Assembly (NCBI GenBank): GCA_033439685.1
Contig: JAUEDM010000009.1
Location: 186,001 to 250,000 of the forward strand
Source: Apodospora peruviana
Lineage: Eukaryota; Ascomycota; Sordariomycetes; Sordariales; Lasiosphaeriaceae
DNA: 64,000 bases
Direction: 5' to 3'
Part shown: positions 31,480-40,307 of the stretch, piece after piece
Numbering within the stretch: position 1 is the stretch's first letter
Layout: every line of letters begins with the position of its first letter
Made by a program: the position numbers and the translations under genes
The notes under the pieces: model-generated
Databases searched by the model: none
The model's input: the letters and a program-made list of their open reading frames with translations, nothing else
What the model was told of the DNA's origin: nothing

Positions 31480-34396
31480 AGGGTATATCTACGGCGGCCA
31501 ATTGGTGGCTGAATCAGCGGCTGAGCGCCTCTTCGCAGCCAAAAAGGGGCCGTGCCCTCAGCGACCGTAAATATCCCAAGGATGTCTACGTCTGCGCAGG
31601 GTTAGGGTTATATATGCAATTTTTTAGCCCCTGAAGCCCCTAAACACAAGCAATTGGGCGCAATCTACGTAGTAAAACAGCGTTTCCAGGCCCAAACTGT
31701 ATTGCAACAACGGCTCAATTACTAAATCTATCTACGGAAGGCTTGTTACCGCCGGCGCCGTGCCGTTATCGCGCCGCCGGCCTCCCTCGTCTTCCTGTTG
31801 GCGCGGAGCCGCTTGCAATACAAATCCAGAGAACAGTTAGATTGCCGTTGTTCGGCCGCAACAAAGAACATCGCCGATTCTTCGCTCAACCGCCGTAAGC
31901 CGGCAACTCGCCGGATCTCTCGGATGACTTCCAGCCGTAAAGAATACCACTGAACTTCGGCCTGACGGCCGGCACGCCACCGGCTCCCCCACCGATTATC
32001 CAAAGCCGTGATCGAAGGGCTACCCCGCAAGCCGGTAGTCCACTCGCGCCAAAGGTCATTTACGGTCTTGACGGCCCGGCTCATGCGGTGTTTCGGCGGC
32101 TCCGTAGTCTCCGGCTCCGCAGCCTCCGGCTCTGGGCTTGGCTGGCTGGAGCAGCTTAGCCGGCTGGAGCTGCTTGAACAGCTTTCTGATGGCGATGCTA
32201 GTGCCGGAGCCGGAGCCGGTGCCGATGCTAGTGCTGGTGCCGGTGGTGGTTGCAGCTGGAAAACGCTTCCGGCAAGGAGGTCGCGCAAGGAAGACTGATA
32301 GGTTAGGGCTAGCCGTGCTTCTGCCGTACGAATCTCGGCCGTTAGGGCCGTTGAAAGCTCCAATATTTTGACCTCACTCCGGGCTTCGGCCGTCTTTAGG
32401 TAGTCGGTAAGGACCGGCAAAGCCTGCGTCAGAACGGCCAACTGGCTCGGCCGCTCGCCTTCTTCTATTATTACCGCTACGCGGTGCGCATACGGCCGGT
32501 AATCTTTGTGCTGGAATACCGGATGGTTCCACACGGCGGAGTCCGGAAACTGGCGCATCAACGGCACCGAGTCTTCCAGAATCACCTCTCGGAGGTAGAA
32601 TAACAAGCTTGTGAAGCCGGCCGCCGCAAGGTCGTGTATTTGCTCCGGGCCGGGGCCGAACTTATCTGCCCACTGGCTTAACTCCGGCCAGATCAACGCT
32701 AACAGGGAGTCCGGAGGCGGCGTTCGGCTTCGGCGTATCTCAAAGCCCCCCATCTGCGCCGGATGGCCAGCCATGGTCCGCATGAACTTCCGGGGTAGTG
32801 AATTTAGGTAACAGCCGATCATTTGCTCTTGGTTCCACCGGCCGGCACGGCGAATCTGCGCCTCGCTTACGCCCTTCAACTCCGCCGTCTTCGCTCCAGA
32901 GCTCCGGCCAACGTGGGTCTTCTTGTTCGACCGGATACCGGCGTACGCAAACGCCTTAATAACCCAATCCCGCTGGCTATTATACGCTAACGCGGAGGCG
33001 GGGCCGGCCTCGGTGCTCTTCAACAGCCGGATGTCGTACCATTGCGCTCGGCTTTTAAAGCAGGGAAACGGCTCATCGGTAAGGTCCCACCGGTACAGGA
33101 GGTAAAAGGCTACCGCGCCAAGAACGCAAATAAGCGGGTCTCGGCTCCGAAGGGCGCCGGCGGTTTCCAAGCGGCCGTGTTGGTTCTGCTTTCCGGCTCG
33201 CGTAGTGGTAATAAGCGGCATACACCGAGTGGGCCCCTCGCCGGCGAATTCGAACGTAAAAAGGTCCGAGATCTCAAGGCTCCGTCGGTCGCCGCCGCGG
33301 GTAAGCATATAATGGCCGAGAAGCATATCGGCCAGAGTCCGGAAGTGGCATTCGGCTGACTGGCCGGTATGGCCCCATAACTCCTGGGCAACCCGCTTGA
33401 GGTCATCCTCCGAATAGCCGTCAAGAACGGTATCTCGGCCCTTGTCGGCGTAGTTGGCTTTCTGCCGCTCCGTATCCCGGCGTTGGAGAGATTTAATATA
33501 CTCCCGGGCGTTATCCTCTCGGGGCGAGGGGTGGGTGTTCATGCCGAGGGCTCGTTGCGATCGGTAAAGGTCGGTAATAGCCGTAACGTAGGTCCGGACC
33601 GACCGCCAGGCAAGCCGAGTCTCCGAGAGCGGCACATCGCCGTCAGACTTCCGGCTCCGCGACCGTAACGGCCGATTCACAACCTCCTCAACAAGGAAAA
33701 GAAGGAGCTTATCCTCCGTTACCGTCTCGCCGTCTTGGTACTGTTTCCGCCGGCAGAACCGCCGGAATTCTTCCTGCTTCGGCTCGTACGCCGACGACGT
33801 GTTCTCCGGCCGCGTCGCTTTAATCATAGTGAGGATGTTCTGCGCGTTGGCCCGGAGCTCGGCGTTGTTGACGATAGCGCGTTCCGGCCGCGCTGCTGGA
33901 ATCCTTACTTGCGCTAGCCTCTTTTGGCCGGTTAGGGGTTGTTCCGTGCCGGCCGATCCAGCTACCGTGATCGATAGCCTGGCCGGCGCCGGCGTTGAAG
34001 CCGGCGCTCGTCGCTTCCGGAGAGCCATAGCGTAAAGGAAGCCCGGCCTACGGTACCGGAAAGAAGAGAAGGTTGGGGACGGAGAGTTGGAGCGGAGCGG
34101 GGGGGCGCAGACTCCCTGAAAGGCGCGACTAGCGGTTGCTTACGGCGCCGGCCCCGCTGTAGTGGTGTGGCCACGGCGCATTAGCGCCCTGTATTATAGT
34201 GGAGGCTCCGGGGGCCGCGGCGAATCAGCGGCCGAATCAGCCGGCGACGTAGATATACAGAAATAAGCACGGCGGCCACACCAGAACCACCGTAGATATT
34301 CGCGGATTTCGCCGGCGGCGAGTTTACAGGTTAGGGTTTAATGCGGGGCTCCGATCAGCGAGCGGCTGATTTCGGCTCAGCGGCGCCGTGTATACC
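31480..34396. mobile_element. Crypton-type tyrosine-recombinase DNA transposon, apparently intact
   Basis: The limits are provisional. The left end starts GGTATATCTACGGCGG at 31482. The right end, read inward on the minus strand, is GGTATACACGGCGCCG (34396 to 34381). A second inward copy of GTATATCTACG lies at 34258-34248. The element holds one long recombinase gene and GC-rich (CCGG-rich) DNA unlike its AT-rich left neighbour. No clear target-site duplication was found, as expected for tyrosine-recombinase elements. Confidence 0.6.
31746..34028 (-). CDS. Crypton tyrosine recombinase with GCR1_C-like DNA-binding domain
   Basis: 760 residues, one exon, no stop. Mediates cut-out and insertion of the element by tyrosine recombination. 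An N-terminal SAM-like core-binding region (residues about 60-190) is followed by the catalytic domain. Its candidate catalytic residues are Arg in LTRGGDRRSLEISDLF, His-x-x-Arg in KTHVGRSSGAK, and Tyr in MIGCYLNSLPRKFM. The stretch DLFTFEFAGEGPTRCMPLI with TTTRAGKQNQHGRLET is the form found in fungal CBF3/Ndc10-domain-2-like Crypton proteins. A Pro/Ala/Ser linker (about residues 600-650) joins a GCR1_C-like domain (VNDLWREWTTGLRGSPSI, LDNRWGSRWR). All key residues appear present, so the enzyme may be active. The start is the ATG at 34028. Confidence 0.85.
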   Translation of the reverse strand: MALRKRRAPASTPAPARLSITVAGSAGTEQPLTGQKRLAQVRIPAARPERAIVNNAELRANAQNILTMIKATRPENTSSAYEPKQEEFRRFCRRKQYQDGETVTEDKLLLFLVEEVVNRPLRSRSRKSDGDVPLSETRLAWRSVRTYVTAITDLYRSQRALGMNTHPSPREDNAREYIKSLQRRDTERQKANYADKGRDTVLDGYSEDDLKRVAQELWGHTGQSAECHFRTLADMLLGHYMLTRGGDRRSLEISDLFTFEFAGEGPTRCMPLITTTRAGKQNQHGRLETAGALRSRDPLICVLGAVAFYLLYRWDLTDEPFPCFKSRAQWYDIRLLKSTEAGPASALAYNSQRDWVIKAFAYAGIRSNKKTHVGRSSGAKTAELKGVSEAQIRRAGRWNQEQMIGCYLNSLPRKFMRTMAGHPAQMGGFEIRRSRTPPPDSLLALIWPELSQWADKFGPGPEQIHDLAAAGFTSLLFYLREVILEDSVPLMRQFPDSAVWNHPVFQHKDYRPYAHRVAVIIEEGERPSQLAVLTQALPVLTDYLKTAEARSEVKILELSTALTAEIRTAEARLALTYQSSLRDLLAGSVFQLQPPPAPALASAPAPAPALASPSESCSSSSSRLSCSSQPSPEPEAAEPETTEPPKHRMSRAVKTVNDLWREWTTGLRGSPSITALDNRWGSRWRAGRQAEVQWYSLRLEVIREIRRVAGLRRLSEESAMFFVAAEQRQSNCSLDLYCKRLRANRKTREAGGAITARRRR

Positions 34397-35127
34397 ATCA
34401 ACTAACTCTAACATTCCGAGAATGGGCTTACTTACGTTACCATATACAATACCCGGGCCTGTGTAACTTAGAGACCAAGTTACAACCAAATCCTTTCAAA
34501 ACGCTCCATCAACGTCAAGCCTGGGGACTCACCGGACCTCCAAAAGACCGATCCACCAGGGATAACATGTACTATGGACAATGCGGTATCTCCAAGACAA
34601 GGATAACTTGAGCTCTCAGCCCGCTCCTCGTCGTAAAAATGAGGACAGCGGCGGTCGGGGCTGTTGATATCTAATGTCGAGTGGAAATCGAGACAGGTTG
34701 GGTACATGTAGGTAGTGAAAAGCTGGAAGGTTAGGCGTGAAGATAAGAATCTCCTTGAGTTGCTGGGACTACCAAGGTAGTTCAGATACCATCAGGTAGA
34801 CTGATGCTTTGGTGATCCTGTCTCCAAAAGTCCAACATGATACATATAACTGGAGGCAACTTGAAATCCCCGCAGTCTTGGTAGTCTGCATCTGAAACTC
34901 CACCCGGCTTTTCTCTCCTCAGACTCACCACAATCTGGCGGCTAAATGCGAATTGGGGTCGTCCCGCATCGTGCTATTATTCTACTCCGAGCATCATGAC
35001 GCCTCCGCTTTTCCCCTCCTCCACCTCTCCTCCAGCTCGAGCTATCTCGATATAAACACCAACTGCAACACTAACTTTCCACCTTTGTGTTACATCCAAG
35101 CATCAACACCTGAAGACTTCAGTCAAC
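34397..35127. other. Intergenic / promoter of the GH43 gene
   Basis: No gene supported. The last 230 bases hold a pyrimidine-rich leader and the candidate XlnR site listed separately. Confidence 0.5.
34940..34945 (+). promoter_or_regulatory. Candidate XlnR/Xyr1 site
   Basis: GGCTAA, the XlnR consensus for xylanolytic genes, 183 bases upstream of the GH43 start. A single hexamer, so only suggestive. Confidence 0.3.
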
Positions 35128-36774
35128 ATGCCTCAAGTCCGCAACCCGATCCTCCCAGGCTTCAACGCCGACCCGTCCATCCTCCGCGTGGGGGAGGATT
35201 ACTACATCGCCACCTCGACATTCGAATGGTACCCCGGCGTACAAATCCACCACTCGCGCGACCTAGCGAACTGGGAACTCATCATCCGCCCTCTGAACCG
35301 CAAAGCGCAGCTCGACATGCGCGGCGACCCAGACAGCTGCGGCATCTGGGCGCCCTGTCTCACTCACGACGGCTCCAACTTCTATCTCGTCTACACCGAC
35401 GTGAAGCGAAAAGACGGCAGCTTCAAAGACACACACAACTACATCGTTTCCGCCCCCACAATCACAGGCCCCTGGTCGGATCCGATCTACACCAATTCCT
35501 CAGGTTTCGATCCCTCCCTGTTCCACGACCCCGACACCGGCAAAAAGTGGTTCGTGAACATGCTCTGGGACCACCGTCGACGACCACTCCTCTTCGAAGG
35601 TATCGCGTTGCAGGAATTTGATCCCGTCGCCGGAAAACTCGTCGGCCCGCGCAAGAACATCTACCAAGGCACCGATCTCGCGTTGGTGGAAGGCCCCCAT
35701 CTTTACAAAAGAAACGGGTACTACTACCTGCTTACAGCCGAGGGCGGGACCGGGTATGACCATGCCGCGACCTTGGCAAGAGCAAAGGATATCTGGGGCC
35801 CGTACGAGACGCATCCGGACAAACACGTCATCACGTCCAAGGACCACCCGCATGCTGCGCTCCAGCGCGCAGGACACGCCGATATAGTCGATACACCGGA
35901 CGGCAGGACCTACATGGTCCACCTGACCGGCCGACCGACCACGCAAATGAGGCGGTGCGTCTTGGGCAGAGAGACAGCCATCCAGGAAGTCATCTGGAAA
36001 GAAGACGGCTGGCTGTACCTCAAGAATAATGCGCCCGTTCCGTCGCTGTGGGTCGATCTCCCCGCCGAACGCGACGACAAGCCTTACTGGTCCACAAAGC
36101 ACTACACCTTTGAGGGCGGTGAACTACCGATCGATTTCCAATGGCTGCGCACCCCGGAACCGGAACGCATTTTTCGCGTTGCGGATAACGGACTGACGCT
36201 CATTGGGAGGGAGGCCATTGGTAGCTGGTTCGAACAGGCATTGGTTGCGCGGCGCCAAACGCATTTTAGCTATGACGCCGAGACGGTGATTGACTTCTCA
36301 CCAGAAGACGAACGGCAGTTTGCTGGCCTCACGGCATATTATTGCCGGTACAACTTTTTCTATCTGACGGTCACTGCGCATAGTGATGGGCAACGCGAAT
36401 TGTTGATCATGGCGAGCGAGGCGTCATGGCCTGTTGGGAGCCTTAGGGCCGATATGCTCGCCGAGGCGCAGAGTGTCAAGATTCCAAACGAGGGCAAGGT
36501 CAAGCTCAGAGTGAGTGTGAGGGGCAAGGAATTGCAGTTTTGGTATGCGGTTGTTGGAGAGGACGGTAAAGGGGAGGAGCTGAAGAAGGTTGGTCCGGTG
36601 TTTGACGCGAGTATTGTCAGCGATGAGTGCGGTGGACACCAGGCCCATGGGAGTTTTACTGGTGCTTTTGTGGGTGTTGCTGCTTCGGATCTGAATGGGA
36701 CTGCGAAGAAGGCCGTGTTTGATTACTTTGAGTATAAGCCTGTTGAGCATAAGAGTGATCGATATGAGATATAA
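35128..36774 (+). CDS. GH43 beta-1,4-xylosidase / arabinofuranosidase, intracellular
   Basis: Removes xylose (or arabinose) from xylo-oligosaccharide ends. 548 residues in one exon, the normal length for the XynB3-like GH43 branch. The five-bladed propeller carries the catalytic triad at the expected places: Asp15 in GFNADPSIL, Asp128 in SSGFDPSLFHD and Glu188 in LALVEGPHLYK. A C-terminal beta-sandwich (from about residue 330) includes FSYDAETVIDFSPED and the HGSFTGAFVGVAASDLNGT end region. No signal peptide is present, so it should act in the cytosol on imported oligomers. Acts downstream of secreted enzymes such as the acetylxylan esterase at 22.6 kb. Confidence 0.93.
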   Translation: MPQVRNPILPGFNADPSILRVGEDYYIATSTFEWYPGVQIHHSRDLANWELIIRPLNRKAQLDMRGDPDSCGIWAPCLTHDGSNFYLVYTDVKRKDGSFKDTHNYIVSAPTITGPWSDPIYTNSSGFDPSLFHDPDTGKKWFVNMLWDHRRRPLLFEGIALQEFDPVAGKLVGPRKNIYQGTDLALVEGPHLYKRNGYYYLLTAEGGTGYDHAATLARAKDIWGPYETHPDKHVITSKDHPHAALQRAGHADIVDTPDGRTYMVHLTGRPTTQMRRCVLGRETAIQEVIWKEDGWLYLKNNAPVPSLWVDLPAERDDKPYWSTKHYTFEGGELPIDFQWLRTPEPERIFRVADNGLTLIGREAIGSWFEQALVARRQTHFSYDAETVIDFSPEDERQFAGLTAYYCRYNFFYLTVTAHSDGQRELLIMASEASWPVGSLRADMLAEAQSVKIPNEGKVKLRVSVRGKELQFWYAVVGEDGKGEELKKVGPVFDASIVSDECGGHQAHGSFTGAFVGVAASDLNGTAKKAVFDYFEYKPVEHKSDRYEI

Positions 36775-37398
36775 ATTTGTCTAGGTAGTGGAGTGAGGGT
36801 GGTAGAAAGGGGCAGTGGTGCAGTGTAACGTACGTACGCACCAGCGTGAAGAGGTGGAGCAAGCAGCATATACAGAACACGATCTAAATCTGAGCCCTCA
36901 TTCAGCCACAGCCGTAGAGAGTTTATAGAGTGGAGTGGTTCCATTCTCACCGATGAAGAAGTGAAAGTTACTCTTCTGAAGTACTTTCTCGGATGTCCCG
37001 TTCAGAGTTACCGGTTTGGCAGGTTGAAATTTTGGGTTGAACCTAAAATACCAGGTACGTTTACCAAGTGAGCATGGGTTGAGGTCCTGACTCGGCGTCG
37101 TAAATAAACTTGGACCAAACAGTCCACCTTGGTCATGCCGGTAATGATTCATAGAACGTAATGTGACTTTCTAGCGTCTGGTGGTATGAGGTCAGGCTGA
37201 ACCCAAAGGAAAGTTTGGCCTGCGCCCACGAAACTACAGTATTTATTTCTTTTCCTCCCTCTTCATTTCTCTTTTTTCTCTTCTTCATCCTTCCATCCTT
37301 GACCGGCAGACCTATGATCCGGCGGAATAACCTCGAATTGATCGCACAGACGCCTCGACACCGCACCAAGCAGCCTGGTCCATTACTTCTTCTCTACC
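36775..37398. other. Intergenic, no gene seen
   Basis: Contains the 3' flank of the xylosidase and a pyrimidine-rich leader (37240-37398) of the next gene. Confidence 0.5.
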
Positions 37399-38681
37399 AT
37401 GTCGTACAACACCGACCCCGATACGTCCTCAGAAGGGAGCATCAATACACCCTCAGAAGGGAGCAGTGACGATACGGTTTCCGAGCAACGAAGCCATGAA
37501 ACCCACCCACTTATCCGGGAGGTACCCCTGACGCCCGAGGTGCAAGACAGGTCAGTAATACGTGCTTAAACTAATTCCACTTCCCTGGGTGCTAACAGCC
37601 TGTTGTCCATTTTAGTCCCCAAAGCCGGCGCCATGGCGCTCACTCTTCTCTAGAGCGACCTCACCCAGTGAATGACGGTGACGATTTTTTATGTGGGTTG
37701 ATAAGCCTCGCGATGATATTTATAATACTAAGAGTTCTTTTCGGTGGCGTGTTTAACCATGATGGCGCTACGGAACTGCCGATTGTTGCGAATACTACCG
37801 ATATGCTGCACAACAATGAAACTACGTGCAGGTGCGAGGACACCGTTGTGACAACATATCAAGAAGAAATCACCTGCAGCAGCAGGGGCGGCGGTGCTGC
37901 GCGAATATATCACAACCGGCCCTTGGCAGGACCGGCCACTTGCAGGTGCGAGGGCGCCAATGTTGTGCGAATCGATCAAAAAGGAACAACTTACCGGTGC
38001 GAGGGCAAGGGAAGAAGTGCGCAATTCGTATTTCAACAAGAGCCCTATACAGTATCGGCGGTCACCGCTGCAGAACCGCCGGCCAACGCTCCAGAATCGC
38101 CGGTGGTCATCAACACCGACACCGACATCTGTCCCCCGGGCATCCGACAACACCTCGGCGATCCGGAAAAGCTCTTTGCCAATTCCACCGATCACAAGTC
38201 CCTCTATGCTGGCTATCGTTTTGATCGGCAGATTGGCAGTTCCCAATATTTGGATGGGGCAACAACATTCAACGACGCAGTTACTCTCGGCCCAACAGCA
38301 ACACTACCGCCAGCTTACCCATGGCCTCGTCGCTTCGAGTTCCATATGCGCAGGTATTTGCACCAGGTGCGAACCTTCTACGACCACACATCCCTTTCCC
38401 ACGGATCCAACGGGGCCTGGACGGACAAACTCGTCGTCGAACTCGCCGCTGGGGAAGTGATAAACCGGCTGCGACTCGGACAGAGACGTAATGGAGGCTA
38501 CGAAAGCGTGACGTTTGTCGAGGTGTACACATCTGCTGGCCAGGTCAAACACGTGGGAAACGCGCCATATGACGATGCGGTAATCGATTATTATCCATAT
38601 GGCGGCGCGACCGGACTGAAGGGCTTTTGGGGGTATGAAGGGGTGCTGGTGGACAAGCTTGGGCCGATTTGGGGGCTGTGA
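37399..38681 (+). CDS. Type II membrane protein with Cys-rich repeats and jacalin-like C-terminal domain
   Basis: Exons 37399-37550 and 37616-38681 (GTCAGT, TTTAG) give 405 residues. A Ser/Glu-rich cytoplasmic N-terminus with a short repeat (SSEGS, PSEGS) precedes one membrane helix (GLISLAMIFIILRVLFGGVF, about residues 73-92). The outer part has imperfect Cys repeats (TTCRCEDT, ATCRCEGANVVRIDQKG, TTYRCEGKG). The C-terminal 150 residues look like a jacalin-type beta-prism: WTDKLVVELAAGEVINRLRL, TFVEVYTSAGQVKHVG and GLKGFWGYEGVLVDKLGPIW. Together this suggests a surface-displayed sugar-binding protein. The lectin assignment rests on the last motif; the Cys part was not recognised. Confidence 0.65.
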
Positions 38682-39433
38682 TGCCTAGGTACCTGAAGAG
38701 ACCTCTCCTTTTCTTGTCAAGTACCGCCCGCACCGCTAGTCATTTCCAGTTTGTTTGTACCTGTTCAGAACAAAACGATACAAAGACATTTTGCCTTTGC
38801 CATAAAGGCCATCGAGGGCCGGTATGAAACCTAATCTAGACCCAATGTTGACGTGATGTAAGATCATCCGCAATGGAACACAAATATCAGCGTGTCAAAA
38901 AACAGACGCTCGGCAAAATCTCATCTTCAGCGTCTGGTTGCAATGTGCGGCGGTGATGAGTGGCCGCAACCCACGCCCTCTCTGTAACGCCGCGCACCCA
39001 AATCACAAAGCAAAATTCTGCTCGGCCTCAGTGTGACCGACATTTACGGCCCACCACCACGACCATCACACAGCCGAGACCATGGCCGCCTGCATCAAGG
39101 CCGAGATCGTCGGCACTTGGCGAAGCAGAAATATCACTTTCCAAGTCAGTTATGCCGACTAGAAGGCTTAAAATCATCACTGCAGTCTCAACCCGCTGAT
39201 GCAAAGCAGAAAATGAACCGGTGGTGACGTAGACACTCAGAAGCGAGGAGGTATAAGACTGGCGGCGCCCTGATTTGGGACAGGTTAAGTCCGAGTTATA
39301 CTTCACTCTGGAAACCTTTCAAATCGACAAAACAACCCGCAATTTTCCATGCCCCCTGGTTTGAATGCTGCGCATTTGAACCTCGTGCAACTTCTCAACA
39401 ACAACAACTGTCAATTACATCCAAGATTCCACA
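38682..39433. other. Intergenic, no gene seen
   Basis: Short frames only; no domain or splice support. Confidence 0.5.
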
Positions 39434-39625
39434 ATGAAGGTATGATGTCTCAAGACACTCGCCCCTATTCATGACATTAGGGAGGAGTGCTGACCAGTAC
39501 AATGATAGGTCATTGCAATTATCGTCCTTGCCGCAGTGGCGGTCTTCGCGAGCCCGATTGTGCTTGAGGATCGCGCGTGTCCCGATACTTTGGAGGATTG
39601 CATCTCTACGTTTACGAAGGAATGA
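39434..39625 (+). CDS. Tiny secreted peptide precursor, 40 residues
   Basis: Too short to appear as a normal gene call. ATG-AAG at 39434-39439, then an intron 39440-39508 (GTATGA to ATAG), then 39509-39625 to a TGA. The product starts with a near-perfect signal peptide (MKVIAIIVLAAVAVFASP) and a mature part of about 22 residues with two cysteines (RACPDTLEDCISTF). A 5' leader rich in CAACAACAACA precedes the ATG. The first exon has only two codons, which is unusual but common for small fungal secreted proteins. The 3' end might extend through a further intron. Function unknown. Confidence 0.45.
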
Positions 39626-39775
39626 GTTGGTTTCGTCAAGACTCTCCCCATTGGTGGCGTGTGATAGCTGGAAGACGCAACATACTTCTTAGGTATTTCT
39701 TATTCTCTGTTTTCTTTTTCTGGTACTTATATTTTCGGCAAGGGATTTGGAGGAGCAACAAGAGGGGATTGCAGT

Positions 39776-39806
<31 letters not shown>

Positions 39807-40307
39807 GGGAAGGAATGAGGATTTGAGCAGATGCAGCTGAGATATCGTGAAGCACCGGTGTTATAGGGACAACGGCATCCTCTGGTTGGATCATATCAAC
39901 ATTCTTTTGTTCCGGGGGCGTTAGGCACATAGTTAAATATTCACAAAACTCCTTTGCGGCCGCTCTTGCATAAATGGCCCCGAGGACTACGGGTTAGCTT
40001 CCAATCATGATGGCGATCTGATGAGTGCGGCTGAAAGCCAAGACCTTGATGTCGGTCGATGCCCGGATGACTGAGCATATTCGTAAGCCTGTCTGGCTGC
40101 AGCGGTGAGCACTAATGCAACACATCCCGGGAATCCATGGCGACGTTTTTCGTGATGCCTGACGGTGAACAAGCCCTGACCCCCTGAGTGAGTGTCCCCC
40201 GGCACTCGGCAATATCGCTGAGTGCCCACACTCCAAAGCTTCTTTCAACCTCACCATCTCGATTACAGCATGCTCTTCCCACAAAAAGTGGCCACCACCT
40301 CTCCAAG
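39626..40307. other. Intergenic with a 26-base A run
   Basis: A(26) at 39776-39801. No gene is seen; short minus frames in 39994-40284 are shadows. Confidence 0.5.
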
